A DNA stretch of 64,000 nucleotides from Clostridiaceae bacterium (GTDB lineage Bacteria > Bacillota > Clostridia > Oscillospirales > Acutalibacteraceae): positions 5,332 through 69,331 of the forward strand of contig JAEDIL010000002.1 of NCBI GenBank assembly GCA_016292455.1, written 5' to 3'. Made by a program: the position numbers and the translations under genes. The notes under the pieces are model-generated. The model worked only from the letters and a program-made list of their open reading frames with translations. It was not told where the DNA came from and did no database searches. Below, piece after piece: positions 56,975 to 64,000 of the stretch (position 1 is the stretch's first letter; the number at the start of each line of letters is the position of its first letter).

Positions 56975-58498
56975 TTATCCGATGTAGTCCTCAACAACCT
57001 TACTGTCAAGAGCAGAATATTTTTCAAGAAAATCAAAAATTTCAAGTGCAATAAGTCGGGTTCCGCCCTCTGAATCGCTCTCAATGTTCAAGGGCATTAT
57101 CGGGTCATGAACACTCAGTCTGAGAAGGAACCAGCCGTCTCCGTGTTCTTTATCGAGGAATACTCTGATTCCTTCGCGGTTATCCGGAGCAATTGTCCAG
57201 CCCGCTTTTGTCTTTGCATAGTCCCCGAGTTCGGCAATAACACGGTTGCCATAGCTTCTGAAATCTTCCTCACCGATTTTCAGCCGCAGCTCAGCCGCCT
57301 CAACAGGGTCTTTGAGATTCTTTATCAGTGATTCAAGCTTTTTTCCGCTTTTACCCATCTGAGCCATTTTTATAACAATTTTTGTAATCAGATATGCCCC
57401 GTCATCAAGATAATAGTTTTCTCTGAAAGCGGCGTGACCGGAAGTCTCGATTGCAAGAGGACAATTAACTCCCTCGCCATTAAGTCTCAGCTGTTCATTG
57501 ATTACATTGCGGTATCCTCTCTTATATCTGTAATGGACGCCGCCGAGTTCGTTATTTATGAAATCCGTAAGACCGGTTGATGTTACACTGTCAGTTACTA
57601 TCGTGCCTCCTGCGTTTCCTTCAAGCGCAATAATTGAAGCAAGAGCGACAAGACGGTTGCGGTTTATTTCGTTTCCGTTTTCATCAACACAGCTGGCCCT
57701 GTCAACATCTGTGTCAAAAATAACACCGAGATCAGCGTGATTTTTCAGCGTCGCTTCACTGATTGAACGCATGGCTTCCTTGTTTTCAGGGTTCGGAGCG
57801 TGATTCGGGAACATTCCGTCAGGATTAAGAAACTGACTTCCCGATATATCCGCGCCAAGCTTTTCAAGAACCTCCGTTGCGTAAAAGCCGCCGACTCCGT
57901 TTCCGGCGTCAACAACAATCTTATATCCGGAAAGCGGTTTATCATAGACTTTTGCGTTCACTTCGCGGCAAATCATTTCGCGCAGATTTTTCGCATATAC
58001 GGACATAAAGTCAACTCTTTCAATAGTAAACGACTCATGGTGAGGAATAATAAGCCCCTGCGTATTTTCAATTACCTTATCAAGGTCCTCGCTGTTGAGT
58101 CCGCCTTGTGTTGTAAAAAATTTGAGACCGTTTCTGTCATATGGGTGATGACTTGCAGTAATCTGAACAGCGGCAGCACAGCCAAGGTCAACTGTTGTCA
58201 TAAACATTGCCGGCGTTGAAGCAAGAGAACAGTCAAATACGTTGAAGTTAAAAGCGCAGATTGCACTGATAACCTGCTTTTTGATTCTTTCCGATGAAAT
58301 TCTTGAATCATGACCGACAGCAATGAAGGCGGACGGTTTCACTCCGTTGTCAATGAGCCACCGGCAAAAGCCGCAGGTCAGGTCAAAAACAGTAAAATCA
58401 TCAAGCTGAACGGGACTCCCCTCTGTTTCAACGGCAACTCCGCGAATATCCGTTCCGCTTTTGAGCTTTTTATAAAGTTCAAGTCTTTTCATTGTCAT
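56975..58498 (-). CDS. Phosphomannomutase/phosphoglucomutase family enzyme
   Basis: 507 residues, four-domain alpha-D-phosphohexomutase. The active-site Ser motif is TASHHPYDRNGLKFF (S116; usual TASHNP), the metal loop is DTDVDRA (D262, D264, D266; usual DGDADR), and the sugar-binding loop is IETSGHAAF. The same TASHxP/DTDVDR wording is typical of a Firmicutes subgroup of the family. The C-terminal phosphate-binding loop lies near EGGTR. It starts at the stop of the DUF2461 gene (TAATG). Interconverts hexose-6- and hexose-1-phosphates; exact sugar not determinable. Confidence 0.9.
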   Translation of the reverse strand: MTMKRLELYKKLKSGTDIRGVAVETEGSPVQLDDFTVFDLTCGFCRWLIDNGVKPSAFIAVGHDSRISSERIKKQVISAICAFNFNVFDCSLASTPAMFMTTVDLGCAAAVQITASHHPYDRNGLKFFTTQGGLNSEDLDKVIENTQGLIIPHHESFTIERVDFMSVYAKNLREMICREVNAKVYDKPLSGYKIVVDAGNGVGGFYATEVLEKLGADISGSQFLNPDGMFPNHAPNPENKEAMRSISEATLKNHADLGVIFDTDVDRASCVDENGNEINRNRLVALASIIALEGNAGGTIVTDSVTSTGLTDFINNELGGVHYRYKRGYRNVINEQLRLNGEGVNCPLAIETSGHAAFRENYYLDDGAYLITKIVIKMAQMGKSGKKLESLIKNLKDPVEAAELRLKIGEEDFRSYGNRVIAELGDYAKTKAGWTIAPDNREGIRVFLDKEHGDGWFLLRLSVHDPIMPLNIESDSEGGTRLIALEIFDFLEKYSALDSKVVEDYIG

Positions 58499-59190
58499 TA
58501 TCTACCTTTCTCACTGATCATCTTTTCTGTTGACAGCAATAAAAACCTGTACATCGGAGCATACGCTGCAATGGTGCTCTTTAAATCGTCAAGTACTGTT
58601 CCGTCAAAGAGCGGTTCGAGGTCAAAACTGCTTTTGATAAAAAACAGATTCTTTGCGTTGTAATAATCTGACAATCCTTGCTTTACCGTTCCCGGTTTAT
58701 CCTTTGCATATCGTTCAATGCAAGGCTCTGCTCCGGCTGAAAGAACGCTTTCAAGCGCCGACTCAAACACTCCTTGGTTCTCTGAAAACACCTCGCGGTA
58801 TTTTTCAAGAAACGCAGAATCCGTGTGAAACATTCCGACACCGATCGTGTAGCATCCAGGCATTACTTCAAACCACATGCAAGGCTGATAATCCCATTCA
58901 TATTTATGCCTCATGAACATACACCAGATATTGTCTCTGTACATATTCATGTTCTTTGCGCGTCTTGTATCACGCCGGATTCTTGAAACCATTTTTACGG
59001 GAATCAAATTCATTTGCCCGTCAATTTCAAACAGAATTGGAGAGAGTTCCGAGCAAATCTGACGCATAGGCACAATCGCCTTTTGTTTCAGGGTTTCCTT
59101 GATTGATTCATAATAAGGCTTGCTGTCATTAAACTTGTTTTCGGCAAGCATTAACAAAACATCTCTGTCAAAGCCCTTGAATGTGCTCAT
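58498..59190 (-). CDS. DUF2461-family protein
   Basis: 230 residues. Opens FKGFDRDVLLMLAENKFNDSKPYYES, which matches DUF2461 (normally GF...LxxLxxNNxxxWF), and contains RIRRDTRFAK-like RIRRDTRRAKNMNMYRDN and GCYTIGVGMF. No enzymatic activity is known. It overlaps the methionine-gamma-lyase-like gene by 4 bases and the hexomutase by 1, so it is translationally coupled to both. Confidence 0.82.
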   Translation of the reverse strand: MSTFKGFDRDVLLMLAENKFNDSKPYYESIKETLKQKAIVPMRQICSELSPILFEIDGQMNLIPVKMVSRIRRDTRRAKNMNMYRDNIWCMFMRHKYEWDYQPCMWFEVMPGCYTIGVGMFHTDSAFLEKYREVFSENQGVFESALESVLSAGAEPCIERYAKDKPGTVKQGLSDYYNAKNLFFIKSSFDLEPLFDGTVLDDLKSTIAAYAPMYRFLLLSTEKMISEKGR

Positions 59191-60440
59191 TCTCCCATTC
59201 CTTTCAGTACTTCATCAGCGCTGCTCATTATTGCCAGCTTAGCGCTGTGAAAATTAAGACCACCCTGCATCCACACTGCAAACGGCTCGCGGAGCGGCGC
59301 GTCTGCCGAAAGCTCAATTGATGAGCCGAGAGTGAATGCAACAGCCGCCATAATAACCCGGCTGTCATAGCCCGGCATATCCCATGGCTCCGGGGTGGCA
59401 AATGCGTCAACGGGGGAACACTTCTGAATTCCGCGGCAGAAAGCAATCAGATTCTTTTCATTTTTCAGTTTTACAGCCTGAATAATGTCATGTCTTTTTT
59501 CGTGAACTTCCGGCGTTGTTTCAAAGCCGAGCAGATTATATAATGAAGCAGCAAATACGGCGCTTTTCAGCGCTTCGCCGACAACATGAGGCGCACTGTA
59601 TATTCCGAGGAACAATTCACGGTTCATTCCGAGCGTTGCCCCGACTTCGCGTCCTATTCCCGGTGAGATCAATCTGTCCGCACATTTTTCAACAAGGTCA
59701 TGCCGTCCGGCAATGTAACCGCCGGTACGAGCAATTCCCCCGCCCGGATTCTTTATAAGCGAGCCGGCAATCAGGTCAGCGCCAACCTGCGTCGGCTCTG
59801 TTTTTTCAACCCATTCGCCGTAGCAGTTGTCAACCATTACAACAGCACCGCTCTTGCGCTTTGTTATTTCAACAATTCTGCCTATTTCAGCAACAGAAAG
59901 AGTCGGGCGAAGGTTATATCCTCTTGAACGCTGAACATAGACCATTGAAATGCTGCTGTCAACCGCACTTTCAATCGCTTCATAATCAAGCGTTCCGTCT
60001 TCTTTTAAATTAACCTGTTTATATTTTATTCCGAAATCTGCAAGCGAACCTGAAATCTTCTTTTCGCTGATACCAATAACCGGCTGAATTGTGTCATACG
60101 GTATGCCTGTTACACAAAGCATCGTATCACCGGGGCGAAGCACACCGAAAAGCGCAACGCTCAACGTGTGTGTGCCGCAGGTAAAATTATGCCTTACGAT
60201 TGCATCTTGGGCACCGACTGCTTCGGCAAAAACACGGTCAAGAACTTCTCTTCCGCGGTCGGAGTAGCCATAGCCGGTTGTTCCTGAAAACATCACTTCA
60301 CTAACGTTGTTTTTGATAAAAGCGCCGAGCATTTTTTTTTGATTGAATTCAGTGATTTCATCAATTGTTTCAAACTCAGCCTTTGCGCTTTCAAGAGCCT
60401 TTTTTGAAAGCTCATTTATTCTGTTATCAAATTCAAACAT
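59187..60440 (-). CDS. Methionine gamma-lyase-like PLP enzyme (aluminium-resistance protein family)
   Basis: 417 residues. Fold-type I PLP enzyme of the Cys/Met-metabolism relatives annotated as aluminium-resistance proteins (Bacillus YnbB). Motifs: GTTGYGYSDRGREVLD, HNFTCGTHTLSVALFGVLRPGDT, VVMVDNCYGEW (PLP-binding Asp), the PLP Lys in AGSLIKNPGGG, and GYIAGR. The true substrate is unknown. It starts one base after the acetyltransferase gene. Confidence 0.9.
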   Translation of the reverse strand: MFEFDNRINELSKKALESAKAEFETIDEITEFNQKKMLGAFIKNNVSEVMFSGTTGYGYSDRGREVLDRVFAEAVGAQDAIVRHNFTCGTHTLSVALFGVLRPGDTMLCVTGIPYDTIQPVIGISEKKISGSLADFGIKYKQVNLKEDGTLDYEAIESAVDSSISMVYVQRSRGYNLRPTLSVAEIGRIVEITKRKSGAVVMVDNCYGEWVEKTEPTQVGADLIAGSLIKNPGGGIARTGGYIAGRHDLVEKCADRLISPGIGREVGATLGMNRELFLGIYSAPHVVGEALKSAVFAASLYNLLGFETTPEVHEKRHDIIQAVKLKNEKNLIAFCRGIQKCSPVDAFATPEPWDMPGYDSRVIMAAVAFTLGSSIELSADAPLREPFAVWMQGGLNFHSAKLAIMSSADEVLKGMGE

Positions 60441-60441
60441 T

Positions 60442-61206
60442 TCAATTCCTTTCTATGTATGCGGCGTCTTTATAGAATGAGAACCCGAGTTTTTTATAAA
60501 ACCCTTCGGCAACGTCACGCTTGGCAAAAACAAAAACGTCCTTTCCTTCCTTGCCGAGCTCAGAAACAGCTGAAAGAACCGTCCTGCCCGCGAAGCCGCG
60601 CCCACGCTTTGATTCGGCGCAGCAAACCCCGCCGATAACTGCTGTTTTTTCTGTTTCGGCAACCGTAAGTGCGCAGGCACAAAGCTGACTGTCCTCAATA
60701 ACCGTCTTTACTCTCGCAAAGTGTCTGTTCTGCCTGAAAGTTATATCCGAAAGCCATGTAAGATACTGCTCTTTTTCGTTGCCGTATTCTCCCGGAAAGC
60801 ACTCGCTAAGAAGCGAATACACCTGTTTATAATCTACCTTGTCAATGCAAGTGTTGTCCGGGCGCTTTCCGTCAAAAACAAGAGCCTTCTTTTTATTAAA
60901 GTCCCTAAATCCAAGCTTTCCGGCTGTGACCGAGTCAGTAAGCAAGGTTTTGAAACCACCCGTTTCAAGAAACAACGCGAGCTCTTCAAAATCAGCGCTG
61001 TCAGAAGCAAACAGCACAGCATTTTTGCAAAACACCGAAAGTACCGCTTTTACTTCTTTTTCACATATACTCAGCCATGTTTCGCAAAACGGCTGTGAAA
61101 AGCCATAGCATTTTGCCCGGCAGAAAACGTAAGCGGCAAATGGGTCTGACACGTTGCAAAAGCGTTCAAGCCGAAAAAAATCAGACGAATCACAAAGTTT
61201 CAGCAT
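60442..61206 (-). CDS. GNAT-family N-acetyltransferase
   Basis: 254 residues. The C-terminal third is a GNAT domain: CACALTVAETEKTAVIGGV (beta4-5), then SKRGRGFAGRTVLSAVSEL carrying a Q/RxxGxG/A-like acetyl-CoA loop (RGRGFA), and AEGFYKKLGFSFY. The N-terminal half is an extra Cys-rich domain of unknown role. Start ATG at 61206 overlaps the preceding peptidase by 17 bases and has no strong ribosome binding site, so coupling is likely. Substrate unknown. Confidence 0.82.
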   Translation of the reverse strand: MLKLCDSSDFFRLERFCNVSDPFAAYVFCRAKCYGFSQPFCETWLSICEKEVKAVLSVFCKNAVLFASDSADFEELALFLETGGFKTLLTDSVTAGKLGFRDFNKKKALVFDGKRPDNTCIDKVDYKQVYSLLSECFPGEYGNEKEQYLTWLSDITFRQNRHFARVKTVIEDSQLCACALTVAETEKTAVIGGVCCAESKRGRGFAGRTVLSAVSELGKEGKDVFVFAKRDVAEGFYKKLGFSFYKDAAYIERN

Positions 61207-62218
61207 TGGCAAAATCTGAAAGAAGGAGCACGGCAAGCTGTCTGCATGCGTTCATGTCGCGCTTATCGGCGACGCTGGTTGCCGAATGAATATATCTGCA
61301 CGGGAGCGAGACTGTCAGTGTATATACTCCGCCTCTGCTCTTGTGAATCGAGCCGGCATCATTGCCTCCTGCAACAGCTGTCTTAACCTGACAGGGAACA
61401 CCATTTTCCCTTGCGAGCTCAAAGGCGCGCTTAAACAGCCTGCGATCATATATCGTTGACCTGTCCATGAAGGATATAACCGCACCCTTTGAAAGCGCAC
61501 AGACACAGTCCTCCTCTCTTACCCCTGCAACATCCGCTGCCGTTGTAGCTTCAAGAACAATTGCATAATCGGGGTCAACGGAATACGCAGCAGCCACCGA
61601 GCCGCGCAATCCGACTTCCTCCTGAACAAGAAAAACAAAGAATGCATCATATTCTGTTTCGCTTTGAATCATATCAAGCATAACGGCACAGCCGAACCGG
61701 TCATCAAGAGCCTTCGCTTTAATTCTGCTGTCACCGAACTCTTCAAAAGGAGAGATAAAATATGCACTGTCACCTACTGAAACATATTTTTCAGCCTCAG
61801 CTCTATCGGAAGCACCTATATCAATATACAGCTTTGAAACAGACGGAACTTTTCCTGCCTCAGCCTTGTCAGTCAGATGAATGGGCTTTATCCCTATAAC
61901 ACCGGGAACATTCTGTTCGCCGACCGTTACAGCTCTTCCGGCAATAACTTTTTCGTCGATTCCCCCGACAGTATCAAAACGAAGAAAGCCATCTTCGGTA
62001 ATATAAGTTATTATAAAGCCGACCTCGTCCATGTGTGCTGTAAGCATAACTTTGTTCTTTGCTCTCTTTTTACCTTTTTTAAAAGCTATAATATTGCCGA
62101 GAGGATCAACTCTGTATTCGCATTTTCCTTCAATTTTTCCGAGAATGAACTCGCGCACATTTTCTTCACGTCCGGAAGTGCCGTTAAGTTCACACAAAGC
62201 TTTACCTGTTCTGAGCAT
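61190..62218 (-). CDS. M42-family metallopeptidase, copy 1
   Basis: 342 residues. Tetrahedral-aminopeptidase (M42, FrvX-like) with the full metal set: H in AHMDEVG, D in ALDDRFG, general base and ligand E-E in VQEEVGLRG, E in LEATTAADV, and the final His in CRYIHSATSV. These dodecameric enzymes trim peptides in the cytoplasm. ATG at 62218, one codon after an in-frame TTG, follows AAGGAGG in the end of the second copy, which it overlaps by 17 bases. Confidence 0.94.
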   Translation of the reverse strand: MLRTGKALCELNGTSGREENVREFILGKIEGKCEYRVDPLGNIIAFKKGKKRAKNKVMLTAHMDEVGFIITYITEDGFLRFDTVGGIDEKVIAGRAVTVGEQNVPGVIGIKPIHLTDKAEAGKVPSVSKLYIDIGASDRAEAEKYVSVGDSAYFISPFEEFGDSRIKAKALDDRFGCAVMLDMIQSETEYDAFFVFLVQEEVGLRGSVAAAYSVDPDYAIVLEATTAADVAGVREEDCVCALSKGAVISFMDRSTIYDRRLFKRAFELARENGVPCQVKTAVAGGNDAGSIHKSRGGVYTLTVSLPCRYIHSATSVADKRDMNACRQLAVLLLSDFANAETL

Positions 62219-63236
62219 CAAGTTCAGCCTCCTTTTTCAGAATATAACGTGCAATCAGCTTTGCCGTGTTTTCAATGTCGGCAATGTCAATCACTTCAAC
62301 CTGGGTGTGCATATTTCTCAGAGGGATTGAAAGCAACGCCGTTTTCACTCCGCCGCGGGAAACATTTATCTGGTCGGCATTGGTGCCGGTACGTCCACTC
62401 ATAACGTCGTGCTGATACGGTATTTCATTTTCCTTTGCAATCTGAACCAGTTCAAGCATCAGATTTCTGTCAAGCGTAGGTGAAATACCAATTGACGGGC
62501 CTTTTGAAAGCTCATTGGCTTCTGTTTTGCTGCAATGCGGGTCTGAGCCAAAACCGACGTCAACAACAATTGCAACATCGCTGTCAGCGTTATATGCCGC
62601 TGTTTTTGCGCCGGCTCCGCCCGCTTCTTCCCTGGAAGATAGTTGGAGCATTATACAGCAGTTTTTCAGTTTATCATGCACCGCCTCAATCGCAAGAATC
62701 AACGCCGCAACGCCGCATCTGTCATCAAGAGCGGGACTGACAATTCTGTTTCCGAGGAGTGACAGCTGTTCGGATTCAACAGTTATTCTGTCGCCTATAC
62801 TAACGAGCTTTTCTGCTTCCGCTTTTGAAAAACCGATGTCAACGGCAAGGCTTTTAATTTCAACGCCTTTTTCAGCATCCTCTTTTTTCATAAGGTGCGG
62901 CGGAGTTGAGCAGACAACTCCGAGAAGCGGTTCCCTGCCATGTACGGTTACTTTTGCGCCAACCAAAACACGCGGATCTGCGCCGCCTATGGCTGAAACA
63001 AGCAAAAAACCTTTTTCGTCAATTCCGCGCACAACAAGACCGATGCGGTCAATATGCGCATCAAGCAAAATCCTGAATTTGCCGTTTCCGACAGTTCCGA
63101 CAAGCGAACCAATCTTATCCGTGTGAACTGTCATATATTCAGAAAGAAAACTCTCGGCAACACTGCACGCTTCAAATTCGTCTCCTGATGTTCCGTTTGC
63201 CTTTGCAAGAGAAAAGCAAAGCTCCTTAACAGTCAT
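62202..63236 (-). CDS. M42-family metallopeptidase, copy 2
   Basis: 344 residues, paralogous to copy 1 but clearly diverged. Metal and catalytic residues: H in DAHIDRIG, D in ALDDRCG, E-E in SSREEAGGAGA (the usual Gln before EE is Arg), D in VDVGFGSDP, and H in RNMHTQVEV. First gene of the long minus-strand gene train, behind a promoter at 63279-63307. RBS AAAGGTGATAG. The two genes may encode partners of a mixed particle, or enzymes with different specificity. Confidence 0.94.
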   Translation of the reverse strand: MTVKELCFSLAKANGTSGDEFEACSVAESFLSEYMTVHTDKIGSLVGTVGNGKFRILLDAHIDRIGLVVRGIDEKGFLLVSAIGGADPRVLVGAKVTVHGREPLLGVVCSTPPHLMKKEDAEKGVEIKSLAVDIGFSKAEAEKLVSIGDRITVESEQLSLLGNRIVSPALDDRCGVAALILAIEAVHDKLKNCCIMLQLSSREEAGGAGAKTAAYNADSDVAIVVDVGFGSDPHCSKTEANELSKGPSIGISPTLDRNLMLELVQIAKENEIPYQHDVMSGRTGTNADQINVSRGGVKTALLSIPLRNMHTQVEVIDIADIENTAKLIARYILKKEAELDAQNR

Positions 63237-63278
63237 TATCTATCACCTTTTGAATCATAGTAAAAGTTATATCATTTT

Positions 63279-63307
63279 ATTATACACAGACAAACCTAAA
63301 AAATCAA
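63279..63307 (-). promoter_or_regulatory. Promoter of the M42 gene train, overlapping the secG terminator
   Basis: TTGATT (63307-63302), 17 bases, TATAAT (63284-63279) on the minus strand. The -35 box lies in the T-tract of the secG terminator. Confidence 0.75.
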
Positions 63308-63338
63308 GAAAAACTCCTTTCGAAAAACGAAAGGAGTT
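63307..63338 (-). terminator. Terminator of secG
   Basis: AACTCCTTTCG (63312-63322), loop of five A, CGAAAGGAGTT (63328-63338): a perfect 11-bp stem. On the minus strand the stem is followed by TTTCTTGATTTTTT. Confidence 0.88.
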
Positions 63339-63369
63339 CATATACAATTATTTTACCGCAATGGGTAGT

Positions 63370-63621
63370 TTATTTTTTGAAAAGAACAAGCAAAGAAGAA
63401 ATAAGAGCAAGAACAAAGAAAACTGTTCCGAGAATCTTTGTGTACTTCGCAAGTTTAGCTTCCATGGTTCTGCCTTTATTCTTTCCGAAGAAGCTGTCAG
63501 CCGCGCCGGCAATTGCACCGGAAAGACCTTCCTGCTTACTTTCCTGAAGAAGAACAAGAACAATAATAACTACAGAAACAAGAATTATAACTATTGACAA
63601 AATATACTGAAGAGCAGTCAT
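63370..63621 (-). CDS. secG: Preprotein translocase subunit SecG
   Basis: 83 residues with two membrane helices (about 3-24 and 63-81). The central loop LLQESKQEGLSGAIAGAADSFFGKNKG is typical of Gram-positive SecG. It stabilises the SecYEG channel. RBS GGAGGTTGA. It has its own promoter immediately after the clpX stop codon and a strong terminator, so it is a single-gene unit. Confidence 0.94.
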   Translation of the reverse strand: MTALQYILSIVIILVSVVIIVLVLLQESKQEGLSGAIAGAADSFFGKNKGRTMEAKLAKYTKILGTVFFVLALISSLLVLFKK

Positions 63622-63651
63622 GATTCAACCTCCACATTTTTTTACCAAAGT

Positions 63652-63681
63652 ATATTAACATAATCTTTCCGACAATGTCAA
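63652..63681 (-). promoter_or_regulatory. Promoter of secG
   Basis: TTGACA (63681-63676), 18 bases, TAATAT (63657-63652) on the minus strand, starting 3 bases after the clpX stop codon. No terminator separates the two genes. Confidence 0.65.
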
Positions 63682-63684
63682 TAC

Positions 63685-64000
63685 TCAATCCACATTTTTT
63701 GCAATAAAGCTGTTTGCACGGGTCTCTCCGGAGTTCCTTGAACGTCCGTTGTGCTCAAAAACGGGCTCACCCTTGCCTTCTACCACTTCACGGGTAATAA
63801 CAATCTTTGAAACGCTCGGGTCGGACGGAATGTCAAACATATACTTCATCAGAACTTTTTCAAACTGAGAGCGCAAGCCTCTCGCGCCGGTGTCCGTTTC
63901 AAGAGTCTTCTCAGCGATTGCTTCAAGAGCGTCATCTGCAAATTCAAGCTCCACGCCATCCATGGAGAACATATATTTATACTGTTTTACAAGCGCATTC
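63685..64000 (-). CDS. clpX: ATP-dependent Clp protease ATP-binding subunit ClpX, C-terminal part only
   Basis: Only the last about 105 residues are inside the window. The frame is open to the edge and reads [20 protein letters not shown], then the sensor-2 Arg region [18 protein letters not shown] and MFDIPSD, which together are diagnostic of ClpX. The AAA+ unfoldase feeds substrates to ClpP. The Met codons inside this stretch are internal, not starts. The C-terminus has a short, polar, Arg-rich extension. Confidence 0.93.
   Translation of the reverse strand, partial: NALVKQYKYMFSMDGVELEFADDALEAIAEKTLETDTGARGLRSQFEKVLMKYMFDIPSDPSVSKIVITREVVEGKGEPVFEHNGRSRNSGETRANSFIAKNVD

Noticed and set aside
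63640..63670. dif-like site resembling ATATTATGT near secG
   Set aside because: The similarity is limited to a short AT-rich core that coincides with the secG promoter, and the two 11-bp Xer arms are not present.

Overview
The window reads as chromosome of an endospore-forming, Gram-positive member of the class Clostridia, most likely Oscillospiraceae/Ruminococcaceae-like (inference from gene content and from the style of the proteins; no rRNA is present to prove it). Sporulation genes (a spoIIM-type gene, a 27-codon spoVM that is easily missed, and ytfJ/gerW), a prpC-prkC-rsgA signalling block, gdpP, RNase J, remA and strong AGGAGG-type ribosome binding sites all point this way. Nearly everything is housekeeping. 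I see no rRNA, tRNA, CRISPR array, prophage or intact insertion sequence.

Layout. 1-2.35 kb (+): the 3' part of a bifunctional NAD(P)HX repair enzyme, a small lipoprotein and a solitary MazF/PemK toxin. 2.39-3.85 kb (-): an amino acid permease. 3.85-4.6 kb: a long AT-rich intergenic stretch with several hairpins, followed by a XerC/D-type recombinase (+). 5.6-9.5 kb (-): queA-tgt, then yajC-TIGR04086-spoIIM. 9.6-11.6 kb (+): asd-dapA, diaminopimelate/lysine synthesis. 11.7-18.3 kb (-): a divergent UppP-like membrane protein, then ftsK, ygiQ, a ComEC-like metallo-beta-lactamase protein and a DUF3006 protein. 18.4-18.6 kb: a small element with terminal inverted repeats. 18.6-28.0 kb (-): one compact operon rnj-gdpP-rplI-dnaB-tilS-hpt-ftsH. 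28.3-28.7 kb (+): rnhA. 28.75-33.0 kb (-): a divergent type IIA topoisomerase pair (parE/parC-like). 33.1-46.0 kb (-): yicC-remA-gmk-rpoZ-priA-def-fmt-yugP-rsmB-rlmN-prpC-prkC-rsgA, a 52-residue membrane protein and spoVM, starting at a perfect-consensus promoter. 46.1-63.2 kb (-): a very long gene train of two M42 peptidases, an acetyltransferase, a methionine-gamma-lyase-like enzyme, DUF2461, a phosphohexomutase, a secreted beta-propeller-like protein, a two-component system, DUF1385, prmC, an M50 protease, scpA/scpB, DUF2953, ytfJ, dacF, an RsuA-family pseudouridine synthase and an unknown gene. 63.4-64.0 kb (-): secG and the 3' end of clpX.

How the genes fit together. The main blocks are genome maintenance (ftsK, dnaB, priA, topoisomerases, rnhA, scpAB, xer), translation and RNA metabolism (rplI, tilS, tgt/queA, def/fmt, rsmB, rlmN, rsgA, RNase J), envelope and protein quality control (ftsH, clpX, yajC, secG, dacF, M50) and phospho/nucleotide signalling (prkC/prpC, gdpP, one histidine kinase-regulator pair). 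Transcription units are long and translationally coupled; many stop/start codons overlap by 1-20 bases.

The most interesting points are the divergent topoisomerase pair, a UppP homologue that appears to have lost its catalytic residues, the inverted-repeat element beside ftsH, two hairpins that bury Shine-Dalgarno sequences, two places where a terminator U-tract doubles as the next promoter's -35 box, and the two tiny genes beside rsgA. I did not find a convincing new multi-gene defence or mobile system.
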